Below are positions 1-6,331 of a stretch of 8,363 nt of DNA, one piece after another (within the stretch, counting starts at the first letter, position 1; the number at the start of each line of letters is the position of its first letter). The notes beneath the pieces were generated by a model, which saw nothing but the letters and a program-made list of their open reading frames with translations, was not told where the DNA came from and made no database searches. Where the stretch lies: assembly GCA_012032965.1 (NCBI GenBank), contig JAAUPT010000053.1:1-8363 (forward strand), written 5' to 3'. The stretch comes from Nitrospira sp. GTDB lineage: Bacteria > Nitrospirota > Nitrospiria > Nitrospirales > Nitrospiraceae. The position numbers were made by a program, and so were the translations under genes.

Positions 1-687
1 GTCTCCGTCATTGTTCAGTTCAAAAATCTCGTTCATGCGCATACTGCAGAATCTAATAATATCTGGTCCACACATACTAACTTCGTCAATAATCAAAATC
101 TCCAAGTCTTTGTACTTTTTCTGCAAATCATGTTTAGTCTTTTCTGCGAGGTTACTTTGGTAATCATAGTATCGAACACCCTTGTTTACAGGAATATTCA
201 GTGCATGATGCAAAGTAGAGCCTCCTATCAATTTAGCTGCGCAGCCAGTTGGGGCTGTCAACACTACGGCTTTTTTCTGTAGTCTTCTGTTCACATGCTC
301 AGTGAGCAGATGAATCAGGAAGGTCTTTCCGACACCTGCTCCTCCAGTTACAAACAATTTCAATGGCTCTGGCATTTCTCCTTTCTTTCGCTGGTTAAAA
401 TACTGGTCTACTTCGTCTACAATAGCTTTCTGATCTGCATTCAATTGGGCACTTTTTTCTTCAAATTCTTCGTCGGTCATTCTGAATATCGATTCTTCTG
501 GTTTAAACTGGTCGACTTCTTCGGGATCTTCCACACCGTAAAGATCTACGTCATAATACAAATTTGCGTTTTCAATTTCTTCTTCATCTGCAATTAGATC
601 TTTAAATTCATCAATTTGGAATACGGCTCTTTTCATATTTTCGTAGTCTTCGTATGGGTTGTTCTCCATTTCACTTTCTTCTTCTGC
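1..687 (-). CDS. PIF1-type DNA helicase, partial (Helitron-like or viral)
   Basis: The minus strand is open from about 729 down to base 1. It encodes an acidic linker, then the PIF1 Q-motif-like LNADQKAI, Walker A GGAGVGKT (complement of about 331-354), the PIF1 motif LTAPTGCAAKLIGG followed by STLHHAL, and Walker B LIIDEVSM. This is the N-terminal part of a superfamily 1B helicase ATPase, which unwinds DNA 5' to 3'. The C-terminal half lies beyond the window. The first in-frame ATG codons are at 669, 636 and 480. None has a clear ribosome binding site, so the gene probably began further upstream and is cut at the junction near 671-690. Codons are AT-rich, unlike every other gene here. The acidic linker and the PIF1 motifs resemble the helicase part of eukaryotic Helitron Rep-helicase proteins or of large DNA viruses, and no introns are seen. 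Helicase identity is firm; the eukaryotic or viral origin is inference. Confidence 0.87.
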
Positions 688-690
688 ACT
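671..690. other. Composition break / probable chimeric or insertion junction
   Basis: Left of this interval the DNA is AT-rich and codes on the minus strand for a PIF1 helicase. Right of it the DNA is GC-richer and codes on the plus strand for the C-terminal part of a bacterial membrane hydrolase. Both proteins are cut at the same place. The exact base cannot be fixed because CTTCTTCTGCACT fits both reading frames (SAEEE in one direction, FFFCT in the other). No terminal repeats, target duplication or tRNA gene is visible at the edge. Confidence 0.75.
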
Positions 691-987
691 GCTTCGCACG
701 GCGTGCTGGACGCCATGACCGATGGGGGCCTAGGCGTCGCATTTTTCTCGCCGTTCGATACAAGCCGGTACTTCTTCACGTATCGTCCGGTCGCTGTCTC
801 TCCCATCGGTATTGGGGACTTCTTCACTGGAGAAGCAATCCGAATTCTGGCCAGCGAAGCCACATGGATCTGGCTCCCGACTATCGTGATGTTCATGATT
901 CTGCGCGGGGCTCAACAGATGTGGTTCTGGAGGCGCCCCCAAAAAGGTCATGGGCCAAGTAGGACAGGCAAACCAGAAGAAGGATGA
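688..987 (+). CDS. YdjM-like membrane-bound metal-dependent hydrolase, 5'-truncated
   Basis: This is the last ~99 residues of a membrane hydrolase of the YdjM / LexA-binding inner-membrane hydrolase family (PF04307 type). The evidence is the segment TASHGVLDAMTDGGLG, whose His and Asp match the family's conserved SHxxLD metal-ligand region. It is followed by FFSPFDTSRYFF and PVSPIGIGDFF, typical of the family, and then by a hydrophobic stretch WIWLPTIVMFMIL that is likely a membrane segment. The tail is basic. The N-terminal part, including the first His motif and the other membrane segments, is missing because the sequence switches to helicase DNA just upstream. The frame stays open back to an ATG at 616, but those extra residues are antisense to the helicase and are not part of this protein. 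The stop is 11 bases from the end of the convergent downstream gene. The true substrate of this family is poorly known. Confidence 0.72.
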   Translation, partial: TASHGVLDAMTDGGLGVAFFSPFDTSRYFFTYRPVAVSPIGIGDFFTGEAIRILASEATWIWLPTIVMFMILRGAQQMWFWRRPQKGHGPSRTGKPEEG

Positions 988-998
988 AGAATCGGCTG

Positions 999-1958
999 CT
1001 ACATGATCAATTCTGCGAGCCCATAAACCGGCATTTTCTTACCCCCATACTCCAGTTCACCGATCACGACCGTCATCGAGAAGCCGCCGATCGCCCAGTT
1101 CCCGATGCTGGTCCTGCTTAACTGTTTAAGTGTCGCTACAGCCGGTCCCTTGGGCCCTGTCCAGGTCACGCGCCAGGAGGTCGGCCATTTATAAAAGCCC
1201 CAGGCCAACTCGCGGCCAAGCACCTCCACGTTCATATCCCTCATCACACCAGTCTCGTTATTCAACGCCATAAATCCATCACGAAAGCCCATCAACGGCG
1301 CGAGGCGTTCACTTTTCTGGCTATGGAAGTACAGATCGTCATGTGTACCCAACCTGAGATAAAAACCTTGATATTCGTTCCACATGTCCCAGTAGGTATG
1401 GGTCAGCCGGTTGAAGTTCGACATCATGAAGGATTCATAGATCACCCGCCCTGGGATCGTCCTGCCTTGCCAGGTCAAGACCGCCTGGGCTGTTCCCATG
1501 GAGACTGAGGCGCCGTCATGCCGCTTGCGGGTTCTTTGTACGATTGGTTGAATCTTCAACGTCAGCCGATTGCTCTCGCTCACAATATTCATACCGGTGT
1601 ATGGCATGCCGGCAAATCGGAAGGATGGTGACTGAGGAATGGTCTTGAGCTCCTTGCCGGAGTTGTCGTATCGCCCGTTTCCCTGGAGCTCTACCCAACT
1701 CTGCTTTTCGTCATGCAGCAGGACAAGGTGCTCGGCTTGATAGGCGTCCCCGTCTCGTCCACGACTGTTATCGAGGGCAAAGGCGACATATCCTTGGTGA
1801 TCCTGTCCGATAAATGAAAAATAATCGGAGACGTAGACGAGTTTCGTACTGGGAAAGTCATCTAGTGAGCGAACGGTCGGAGAGTCGGTTTGAGCCGTCG
1901 TTGCGAGAAATACCAACGAAAGCCCCAGGCAGAGGCACATTCTTAGATTGGCAGTCAT
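999..1958 (-). CDS. Exported protein of unknown function with CrtC/AttH lipocalin-like features
   Basis: This encodes 319 residues from the ATG at 1958. The frame extends upstream only to a TTG at 2009, so the ATG, which directly precedes a signal peptide (MTANLRMCLCLGLSLVFLATTA), is the better start; a GGGAAG lies rather far upstream of it. The mature protein is rich in beta-strand-like segments and aromatic residues. Examples are YFSFIGQDHQGYVAFALDN near the start, WELQ- and WQG-type turns, and a C-terminal block in which W-P-T-S-W is followed about 50 residues later by YGLAELI. That pattern recalls the two-domain lipocalin fold of the CrtC/AttH/Svf1 families, whose C-termini end in a similar G-x-x-E-L strand. 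The assignment is tentative and I do not claim carotenoid hydratase activity. It has its own transcription unit, divergent from the regulator cluster and convergent with the hydrolase. A minus-strand TTGACA at 2048-2053 has no good -10 partner. Confidence 0.6.
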   Translation of the reverse strand: MTANLRMCLCLGLSLVFLATTAQTDSPTVRSLDDFPSTKLVYVSDYFSFIGQDHQGYVAFALDNSRGRDGDAYQAEHLVLLHDEKQSWVELQGNGRYDNSGKELKTIPQSPSFRFAGMPYTGMNIVSESNRLTLKIQPIVQRTRKRHDGASVSMGTAQAVLTWQGRTIPGRVIYESFMMSNFNRLTHTYWDMWNEYQGFYLRLGTHDDLYFHSQKSERLAPLMGFRDGFMALNNETGVMRDMNVEVLGRELAWGFYKWPTSWRVTWTGPKGPAVATLKQLSRTSIGNWAIGGFSMTVVIGELEYGGKKMPVYGLAELIM

Positions 1959-2088
1959 GTGATCGCACCAATAACTTCCCACTCTGATCCAGAACTGAGA
2001 CGAAAGCAACTCAGGTTAGGGAGGTACTCGTGGAAAACAAGCACTACTGTCAACCTTGATCGATTGGCCGATACAACTACCAGCCAGG

Positions 2089-2124
2089 AGCAATAATACT
2101 TGACATATGTCCTGTATTATTGCT
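2089..2124. promoter_or_regulatory. 36-bp near-perfect palindrome, probable operator of the oxyanion regulator
   Basis: Outer arms AGCAATAATAC (2089-2099) and GTATTATTGCT (2114-2124) are exact reverse complements. Between them lies a second perfect palindrome, GACATATGTC (2102-2111), flanked by two unmatched bases on each side. Thirty-two of 36 positions are symmetric about one centre. It sits just before the regulator gene and covers a TTGACA box, as expected for an autoregulatory operator whose occupancy blocks transcription. The symmetry is seen directly; its use by the adjacent XRE-PBP regulator is inference. It does not look like the classical E. coli ModE box. Confidence 0.7.
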
Positions 2125-2129
2125 ACTAG
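2100..2129 (+). promoter_or_regulatory. Putative promoter of the regulator / transport cluster
   Basis: A consensus -35 TTGACA (2100-2105) is followed after 18 bases by TACTAG (2124-2129). The latter is preceded by TG one base upstream (2121-2122), giving an extended -10 of TGnTACTAG form. The -35 lies inside the palindrome. Transcription would start near 2136, almost on the ATG at 2137, which implies a leaderless or nearly leaderless message. The -10 match is only moderate. Confidence 0.4.
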
Positions 2130-2136
2130 ATATTTT

Positions 2137-3321
2137 ATGGATCTTGCTGCCCAGGCCGAGCGACCTCAGCCGCAGTATTCTAATCATCTTAAGGTCCTAC
2201 GCACACAAATGGGCTTTTCTCAGGAAGAGCTCGCCGGTCGAGCAGGTATTACCCGACAGGCTGTATCGTCCATTGAGTCCAACCTGTACTTGCCGACGAC
2301 CGCCGTTGCGCTTCAGCTAGCTTCAGTCCTAGCGTGTCGCGTTGAAGACCTGTTCAGCCTAATCCCGTCAGAAAAAATCATTGAAGGCACGCTGATCGGC
2401 CATTTCTCTCCTCAAGGGAAGACACAACCCCATTCGATCCGCGTGAAAGTCTCAACCGTCGGCAAACGAACCGTTGTGCGACCTGTCAGCGAGTTGGGTG
2501 ACCAATTCTCCTTTACAGTTCCTGCCGACGGGTATCTCACCGACGCCGCCGGCAGGTTGCCTGGCGCCACTGTCCGCGTGAAGCTCGCCCGTGATCGTGA
2601 GGCGATCCAACAGGAAATCTCCGTGGCTGGATGCGATCCAGCAATTTTCCTCCTCGGTGAACACATGCGACGACAGAAAGATCAGACATCTGTCGTAGGC
2701 TGGACCATGGGAAGCATGACCGCGCTCCAGGCCTTGCAGCGAGGTGACGTCCATGTCGCCGGCATGCATCTGTTCGATCCAAAGAGTGGTGAGTCGAATG
2801 TGCCGTTCCTCAGACGATCGCTGAAAGGATCCAGCTACGAAGTCGTGACGTTCGCAACCTGGGAGGAGGGATTCCTCGTTCGCCCGGGCAATCCGCTATC
2901 GATTCGTACCGCCCCCGATCTTGCTAAACCGACTGTGAGACTGGTCAATCGCGAAGGAGGCTCTGGGGCCAGACTCCTTCTCGACCAACGGTTACGAACA
3001 GCTGGAATCGCGGCGAAGCAAATTCGAGGATATGACCGCATCGCATTAACGCATTTTGACGTCGCGAGAGTGATTGCAACTGGCCAAGCAGACGTCGGAA
3101 TTGGGATTCGGTCCGCTGCACAACACCTCGACCTGGATTTTGTGCCACTGCAGGCGGCTCGGTACGATCTAGTTGTCCCGAAAGCCTATCTCAAGTCTCA
3201 CCCCACGCTGACGCGGCTGTTTGAAACGCTTGCCAGTCGCCCGTTTCGAAACGAGATCGAAGCACTAGGCGGCTACGATACCAGCGAGACCGGGAAGGTG
3301 CATCCGCTCCGCTCTGACTGA
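2137..3321 (+). CDS. One-component regulator: XRE helix-turn-helix plus molybdate-type PBP-like domain
   Basis: This is a 394-residue cytoplasmic transcription factor. Residues ~14-75 form an XRE/Cro HTH (FSQEELAGRAGITRQAVSSIE, ending in EDLFSL). Residues ~76-160 are a beta-rich linker of unknown role. Residues ~165-380 match the PBP-like family related to ModA and found in molybdopterin/ModE-type proteins (PF12727 type). Landmarks are GSMTALQAL, GMHLFDP, VRPGNP, VNREGGSGARLLLD, IRGYDRI, GQADVGIGIRSAA, LDFVPL and YDLVVP. Such proteins are thought to sense molybdate, tungstate or a related ligand and control uptake genes, which fits the modABC genes downstream. I prefer the ATG at 2137 to the in-frame ATG at 2107, because 2107 lies in the middle of the palindrome and just after the -35 box; neither has a convincing ribosome binding site. 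The next gene follows after 31 bases. Confidence 0.87.
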   Translation: MDLAAQAERPQPQYSNHLKVLRTQMGFSQEELAGRAGITRQAVSSIESNLYLPTTAVALQLASVLACRVEDLFSLIPSEKIIEGTLIGHFSPQGKTQPHSIRVKVSTVGKRTVVRPVSELGDQFSFTVPADGYLTDAAGRLPGATVRVKLARDREAIQQEISVAGCDPAIFLLGEHMRRQKDQTSVVGWTMGSMTALQALQRGDVHVAGMHLFDPKSGESNVPFLRRSLKGSSYEVVTFATWEEGFLVRPGNPLSIRTAPDLAKPTVRLVNREGGSGARLLLDQRLRTAGIAAKQIRGYDRIALTHFDVARVIATGQADVGIGIRSAAQHLDLDFVPLQAARYDLVVPKAYLKSHPTLTRLFETLASRPFRNEIEALGGYDTSETGKVHPLRSD

Positions 3322-3336
3322 GATTGGTAGTCACGA

Positions 3337-3352
3337 GACATGTTGCCATGTC
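3337..3352 (+). promoter_or_regulatory. Short stem-loop directly before the barrel gene start
   Basis: GACATG (3337-3342), loop TTGC, and CATGTC (3347-3352) form a 6-bp perfect inverted repeat ending one base before the ATG at 3353. No Shine-Dalgarno motif is visible, so the hairpin occupies the place where ribosomes would bind and could limit translation. Its ends GACAT/ATGTC also match the core of the palindrome before the regulator, although the spacing differs. The repeat is seen directly, but its function is unproven and 6 bp could arise by chance. Confidence 0.35.
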
Positions 3353-4882
3353 ATGAGCCAAACCGAAGAGAACCAGAAGGTCGGAATCGTAAGTGCTATC
3401 GCCACTACGATCGCGATGTGGCTCATCGTCGGTGTGGCCCTGGCCGAGGAGCCATCTAGATGGATCTCGCCACCACTCAAACAATTGACATCTTTTCCGT
3501 TGGAGGTGGCCTCCGACATCAAGCAGCGGGCAGATGCCCGAACAGAGCAGAACTTGGCTGAATCGGCAGATGCCGTTCTCATCCAGCATCGTGAGCTTAA
3601 GTGGAGCAGATACCTACGAAGCGCCGCGCATCTACCGGACTGGCTGGATCTCGGTCTCGAAAATCGGACTCGTTTCGAATCCTATGACCACCCTTGGCGA
3701 ACGAGTCAGCAAGTGGGAAATGGTCAGACAGACGCCCAGATCGCTCTTCGGTCACGGGTTCGCGTCGGTGTGGGAGGAAACGGTCCCGTGCGATTTCTCT
3801 TTGAGGGCCAGGATTCACGGGCTTATTTAAACGACGCTCCCGGTGGCTTCCGGGACTCCACGACGGTCAACGAATTCGACATCGTGCAGTTACTCGGGTC
3901 ATTGACTGTACACAATGTCTTGGGAACCGGGTTACGTACCGATTTTCATTTCGGAAGGATGACCATGGATTTGGGCCGACGCCGACTGGTTGCGCGAAAC
4001 GATTTTCGGAACACTACCAACGCATTTGACGGATTTCATTGGCAGATCAATCAAGGTCAGACCTGGCGATTCAGAACATTTATCGTGGAACCGGTTATTC
4101 GCGACGAGGTGAGACTCGATGAACAACACAACAAGTTGCTCTTTTGGGGGACCTATTTCGAGAGTCGCCATCTCCCATGGTTCCAAGTAGAGGCCTACTA
4201 CCTAGGTTTGAACGATAAACGAGCCACGAATGCGACACCCCACCGCACCTACGCCACATTGGGAGGACGGCTGTACAAAGATCCAGCGCCGGGAGAACCG
4301 GATTACGAAGTTGAGAGTTCATGGCAGATCGGAACACGCGGGGAAACTGATCACTTTGCCCATTTTCAGCATGTGGATCTTGGATACACGTTCAGCTTCC
4401 CTTGGACACCGAGACTGGTCTTCCACTATGACTATGCCAGCGGGGATCGGCAGCCAGACGATAGCCAAAGCGAAAGCTTCGACACCTTGTTTGGAGCTCG
4501 CCGCTGGGAGTACGGGCCGACCGGCATCTGGGGTCCATTTTTTCGCACAAATCTCAGTTCGCCGGGCTGGCGGATCATCGTCACGCCATCACCGGGCTGG
4601 ATTCTACAAGTCAAACATAGAGTCTGGTTTCTGGCTCAGGCTGCTGACTTCTTCGGCAGTTCCGGTCTACGAGATCCCACCGGGCAGGCCGGCAACTCGT
4701 TAGGGCATGACGTCGAATTGCGTGCACAATGGGCGATCAACGGGAACCTGGATATTGACGTGGGATACGTGCATTGGTTCAAGGGATCCTACTTTGACCG
4801 GCTCCCTCCTTCTGCGGGTCTACCGAGCGGAGGGAACAAGGATGCAGACTACTTCTATCTTCAATTGCGCGTGCGAGTCTAG
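3353..4882 (+). CDS. AlgE-like (alginate export family) outer-membrane beta-barrel
   Basis: This encodes a 509-residue exported barrel protein. A signal peptide covers residues 1-31 (hydrophobic IVSAIATTIAMWLIVGVALA, likely cleaved before EEPS). About 70 polar residues follow, then alternating beta strands rich in aromatic and charged residues. The family signature is clear: LGLENRTRFESYD near residue 100, and FGRMTMDLGRRRLVARNDF plus NAFDGFHW around residues 199-230, matching the G-R-x-x-x-x-x-G-x-x-R-L and F-D-G pattern of PF13372-type proteins. Later strands include YDYASGD and VDVGYVHWFKGSYF-like segments. The last residue is Val rather than the usual Phe. In Pseudomonas AlgE exports alginate, but no polysaccharide genes are present here. 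Position between the oxyanion-sensing regulator and modA (10-base gap) suggests a porin for molybdate, tungstate or another small solute. That role is inference. Confidence 0.8.
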   Translation: MSQTEENQKVGIVSAIATTIAMWLIVGVALAEEPSRWISPPLKQLTSFPLEVASDIKQRADARTEQNLAESADAVLIQHRELKWSRYLRSAAHLPDWLDLGLENRTRFESYDHPWRTSQQVGNGQTDAQIALRSRVRVGVGGNGPVRFLFEGQDSRAYLNDAPGGFRDSTTVNEFDIVQLLGSLTVHNVLGTGLRTDFHFGRMTMDLGRRRLVARNDFRNTTNAFDGFHWQINQGQTWRFRTFIVEPVIRDEVRLDEQHNKLLFWGTYFESRHLPWFQVEAYYLGLNDKRATNATPHRTYATLGGRLYKDPAPGEPDYEVESSWQIGTRGETDHFAHFQHVDLGYTFSFPWTPRLVFHYDYASGDRQPDDSQSESFDTLFGARRWEYGPTGIWGPFFRTNLSSPGWRIIVTPSPGWILQVKHRVWFLAQAADFFGSSGLRDPTGQAGNSLGHDVELRAQWAINGNLDIDVGYVHWFKGSYFDRLPPSAGLPSGGNKDADYFYLQLRVRV

Positions 4883-4892
4883 GAAAGAACTC

Positions 4893-5661
4893 ATGAAGCG
4901 ACTCGTGGTCTTTTTAAGCCTGTTGATTACGCTGAGCCCTAACTTCGCGCACGCAGAGGACATCACGATTGCCGCTGCGGCTGATTTGAATTTCGCCTTC
5001 AAGGAACTTATCCCACAATACGAACAGGCAACCGGTACCCATGTGAAATTATCGCTTGGATCATCCGGAAACTTTTTCGCGCAAATTCAGCACGGTGCCC
5101 CTTTCGACCTCTACTTTTCTGCCGATAGCAGTTACCCACAAAAATTGGAAGAAGCTGGCCTGACCGTTCCCGGATCGCTCTATCGCTATGCCGTTGGCCG
5201 GATCGTGTTGTGGGCTCGGCACGAACTCCCCGTTCGACGTGACACAAGGGCTCCCGACCCTTCGCCAACCGTCCATCAAAAAGATCGCCATTGCCAACCC
5301 CACACATGCGCCATACGGCCGCGCGGCAGTCGTCGCGATGCAACATTTCAACACCTACGACGAGGCCAAAGACCGGTTGGTCCTGGGGGAAAATGTCTCT
5401 CAGGCCGCGCAATTCGTTGAGTCCGGAGCCGCCGATATCGGCATCATTGCGCTATCACTGGCGCTTGCGCCCGCCATGAAGGATAAAGGGACGTACTGGG
5501 AGATACCCCCTGAGGCCCATCCGCCGCTCGAACAAGGAGCCGTGATTCTCAAGTCATCGAGGCATGAAGAATCAGCGAAGCGGTTCCTCGAATTCATGAA
5601 AAGTCGACAAGGACAGGTCATCATGACGCGTTATGGGTTCACTGTTCCGGAGCCCCGATGA
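4893..5661 (+). CDS. modA: Molybdate ABC transporter periplasmic binding protein ModA, frameshifted
   Basis: This is the solute-binding protein that captures molybdate or tungstate in the periplasm for ModBC. The ATG at 4893 has a good ribosome site, AGGAAAG (4881-4887). The signal peptide MKRLVVFLSLLITLSPNFAHA is followed by the mature start EDITIAAAADLNFAF. Family landmarks are SLGSSGNFFAQI, APFDLYFSAD and YAVGRIVLW in the first frame, then SPFDVTQGL, IAIANPTHAPYGRAA, ESGAADIGIIALSLAL, EQGAVILK and FLEFMKSRQGQVIM in the next frame. The frame changes at about 5210-5222. One extra base there (for example the G after CAC) would restore WARHNSPFDVTQGL and a 255-residue protein of normal length. 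Read literally, the first frame runs on to a stop at 5420 in unrelated residues. The stop overlaps the modB start as ATGA. Identity is firm; whether the frameshift is real or a sequencing error cannot be told from this sequence. Confidence 0.9.
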
Positions 5662-6331
5662 ATTGGACAGCTATTTGGGTGACATGCAAGCTAGCGAGCC
5701 TGACCTCGATCGCTTTGCTGGCCATTGGCCTCCCTATCGCCTATTGGTTGACCTATTCCAAATGGCGTTGGAAATTCCTTATCGAATCGATCGTAGCCTT
5801 GCCCTTGGTATTACCCCCGACCGTACTCGGGTTTTATATTCTCGTGGCCATCGGACCACATAGCCCAATCGGGCACTTCTACACGGATATCGTCGGCCAC
5901 CCACTGCCGTTCAGTTTTCAAGGGCTGCTCCTCGCGTCATCCTCTATAGTCTGCCCTTTGCCGTCCAGCCATTTGCCGCTGCCTTCGAGCAGGTAGATCG
6001 GAAACTGATCGAAGCGTCCTGGACACTGGGGCTTTCGAAACCAACAACCTTCTTGAAACTCATCCTCCCGCTCTCGACAGCCGGACTCATTACTGGCGTC
6101 GTGCTGAGCTTTGCCCACACCCTCGGCGAGTTCGGCGTCGTCTTGATGGTGGGCGGCAACATCGAAGGCGTCACGCGCACGGTGTCGATCGAGATCTACG
6201 ACAACGTCCAGGCCCTCGACTATGCCGGTGCCGCAAAGACGTCGGCGTTCCTCCTTGTCGTATCCTATGCCGTGCTGTTGCTGGTGTATGCCGTCAATCG
6301 ACGCGTGTGGTCGGTATGGCCACAGAAATAA
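5658..6331 (+). CDS. modB: Molybdate ABC transporter permease ModB, frameshifted
   Basis: This is the inner-membrane permease that passes molybdate from ModA into the cell, driven by ModC. It starts at ATG 5658, overlapping the modA stop by four bases. Membrane segments are visible near residues 5-28 and 40-66 (ESIVALPLVLPPTVLGFY is typical of ModB), then FSFQGLLLAS. After 5939 the frame breaks and continues one base out as LYSLPFAVQPFAAAFEQVDRKLIEASWTLG. The EAA loop that docks on the ATPase follows (EASWTLGLSK to LILPLS), then SFAHTLGEFGVVLMVGGNI, a ModB hallmark. Adding one base between 5939 and 5940 gives ASVLYSLPF and a 224-residue protein, the usual ModB length. Read literally, translation would stop at 5996 and lose the EAA loop. 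Its 3' end overlaps modC by 16 bases. Confidence 0.9.

Noticed and set aside
295..597. Plus-strand open frame of 100 residues, rich in Phe
   Set aside because: It is the antisense of the PIF1 helicase, whose motifs on the minus strand are unmistakable; the Phe-rich composition comes from the acidic, Lys/Glu-rich helicase linker read backwards.
616..687. The 24 residues extending the hydrolase to ATG 616
   Set aside because: They lie in the AT-rich helicase segment, are antisense to it, and do not look like the hydrolase family; the real N-terminus is absent.
2030..2053. Minus-strand promoter for the lipocalin-like gene with -35 TTGACA at 2048-2053
   Set aside because: No acceptable -10 occurs 16-18 bases downstream (CGAGTA or GAGTAC at best), so it is not listed as a feature.
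4707..4892. Upstream extension of the modA frame to 4707
   Set aside because: It lies entirely inside the barrel gene in another frame. The ATG at 4893 has a good ribosome site and starts a clear signal peptide.
5205..5225. Programmed ribosomal frameshifting in modA
   Set aside because: No slippery heptamer followed by a strong stem-loop or internal Shine-Dalgarno is apparent, ModA is not a known case, and other indels occur nearby.
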